From positions 26,654,572 through 26,718,571 of the forward strand of contig CM044879.1 in NCBI GenBank assembly GCA_024500155.1: a stretch of DNA of 64,000 nucleotides, in the 5' to 3' direction. Shown piece by piece: positions 62,515-64,000 of this stretch. The notes under the pieces were generated by a model. The model had not been told where the DNA came from. It saw only the letters and a program-made list of their open reading frames with translations, and searched no databases. The position numbers and the translations under genes were made by a program. Each line of letters starts with the position of its first letter. Position 1 is the first letter of the stretch. Origin of the DNA: Chenopodium formosanum. Lineage: Eukaryota > Streptophyta > Magnoliopsida > Caryophyllales > Amaranthaceae.

Positions 62515-62996
62515 ATATATACTATTTTTTTCTCCATTTCTTTTGGGTTGTTAAATATCGCTCTCGAATATCTAACTAACGCCCGCAAAATAAAATAAAA
62601 TTACGTATTTATCCTTATAATAACGATTATAAAAATAATTGATGTTACCTCAATTTCACACTTTTACTGTACACAAAACTTTTTACAGTTCTCTCTAGTG
62701 GTCAACGGCCACCAACTCTCATCTAAGGACCACCCCAACTACCATGAATTTCAAAATCAAACATTTTTTAAAATTTTGCAAAATCAAATTCGTTAGATCT
62801 TATGGACAACGACGAAATACCTGAAATACAACCTTAGACACTCGCCGAAGGCTCGTCGAACCGTACGAAATCGGTACGTCGCGATAATTTTTTTAAAAAA
62901 TTCGAAACCTAGGATACGCCAAAAAAATTTCAAATACCCTAGGCTGAAACGCTTAGTTTTTTCGAAACATCCTAGGGTATTCGAAAAAACTAGGCG
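62515..62996. other. Repeat-flank sequence, unassigned
   Basis: No gene. From about 62925 the words CCTAGG, TTCGAAA and AGGCGTTTC begin; they recur after the solo LTR and belong to the repeat it entered. Confidence 0.4.
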
Positions 62997-63001
62997 TTTC
63001 A

Positions 63002-63787
63002 TGTAGGGTTTTATAGGTACTACGCAGCGGAAAGAAACATGAATCATATTCATACAGTACCTAATCCAAGGATCTAATGCATAACACATAAAGCACAAAT
63101 AATCGTACCTTTGAAGCGTGATTCCACGTGCGATCGAGCAAGAACAAAGGGAGATAAAGAACCCCAAGCGTGATTCCTCTACTTGGTCCACGGGCACAAG
63201 TTAAACCTCCACTAATGCTAGTTAGTCGTGACTGAACGCTTCAATCAACCTTCAACGGAGAGGAGAGACATACTAACCAAGAACCACCACGATAACCACC
63301 ACACGCGCCACCAAGGGGTGGCCGGCCGTACGGACGTGAGGGTAGGATGAGGGCCGTGAGTTGAAGAGAGGGTTAGGGTTTTGGGATTGGTTGCCTTGAT
63401 GTCAAAATTCACATTGTGTGAATTATGACTGCTTACTGCAAACCCTAGGCATGGTTCTTATTTATAGATCTCATCTCTAAATAAGAGCCCATGTCAAAAG
63501 CCCAAAACCTAATTCCAATCTAACTATGCTAGCCCAATCCAATTCATGATTAGTTAATTGCTCATGAGGCCCATTAATGGGCCTCTTACTTGCTTAACCC
63601 AATACCCTTGTGTGTGACCAATATAGGATCCATTCTAAAGGACTTTGGGCTATTTAACTAACCCAAAGATCATCTCTCATAGTCTAGCAACAGAGGATGA
63701 CGCCCCAAAAGAACGAACTTATTATCTCCATAATAGTGATCCTTGATATATCTAGTAATTGCACTTATCGAAGACATAATTCCTTCA
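63002..63787 (-). mobile_element. Solo LTR of the Copia-type family
   Basis: 786 bp homologous along its length to the LTRs at 25498 and 33003, in inverse orientation (TGTAGGG...TTCCTTCA). Flanked by 5-bp duplication TTTCA (62997-63001, 63788-63792). Clearly more diverged from those LTRs than they are from each other. Typical product of LTR-LTR recombination. Confidence 0.9.
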
Positions 63788-63910
63788 TTTCAGCCTAGGG
63801 TATTCTAAAAAATTAGGCGTTTCACCTCAAACGCCTAGATTTTTCATACAACCACACGGTTGTTCGCATGAACTACGTGTTTGAGCCTAAGACGTGTGAA
63901 AAATCTAGGC

Positions 63911-64000
63911 TGTAATACCCCGTATTTTTATACGTATTTTATTTAAAGTATGTATTTAATGAAATATTTAATTGGTTATAATCATTTTAATGAAATATTT
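63911..64000 (+). repeat. Possible start of another LTR at the window edge
   Basis: TGTAATACCCCGTATTTTTA is the kind of opening common in Gypsy-type LTRs. Only 90 bases are visible, so no partner can be checked. Confidence 0.3.

Overview
The window is plant nuclear DNA, probably from a dicot. It carries three intron-containing genes of land-plant type, all on the minus strand, separated and invaded by plant transposons: Copia LTR element, LINE with a plant-type RNase H tail, MULE, hAT, Stowaway and Harbinger-like MITEs. Repeat style (CTCCCTCC-ended MITEs, GAACT-rich repeats, GGGTC-rich stretches) would fit Caryophyllales, but that is a guess. Exon coordinates were derived by reading GT..AG junctions and checking that reading phase closes across each one.

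Region 1 (1-24.5 kb): a group IVa cyclic nucleotide-gated channel gene (CNGC19/CNGC20 type), transcribed right to left. Ten coding exons are visible, from the N-terminus at 22396 to the nucleotide-binding domain at 321. The last exon or exons lie left of the window. About 90 percent of the gene is intron, and the introns hold at least seven DNA-transposon remnants, including a three-level nested set at 11960-13946 and a TIR element filled with TAATTA simple sequence at 16743-17973.

Region 2 (24.6-43.5 kb): no host gene. A GAACT-rich tandem repeat is followed by a Mutator-like element split by an 8.3-kb Copia-type LTR retrotransposon (25498-33790). That element has almost identical LTRs but a decayed coding region. 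Next come two large elements of a family I cannot assign (about 35966-40870 and 40871-43262), joined head to head as a palindrome. Each carries a tRNA-like cloverleaf and a long array built on TATGTTCTAAA, and (TA)n tracts flank the pair.

Region 3 (43.9-51.4 kb): a complete gene for an 806-residue, largely low-complexity protein with a C-terminal RING-H2 finger, a likely E3 ubiquitin ligase. Five coding exons plus a leader exon are seen.

Region 4 (51.5-58 kb): repeat-rich. A 5'-truncated, frameshifted LINE (54.3-57.9 kb, minus) has a Mutator-like element inserted in its poly(A) tail.

Region 5 (58.5-62.5 kb): a complete small gene for a PATRONUS-type plant securin, with a DEN box, two destruction boxes and a GEGFLH motif. 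It is bracketed by a hAT element 3' and a GC-rich Mutator-like element just upstream of the promoter, and a Stowaway MITE sits in its leader intron.

Region 6 (62.6-64 kb): a solo LTR of the same family as the Copia element, inside another repeat, with what may be the start of a further LTR at the right edge.

The three genes are functionally unrelated (Ca2+ channel, ubiquitin ligase, cohesin protection). The RING protein and the securin both touch ubiquitin biology, but nothing in the sequence ties them together.
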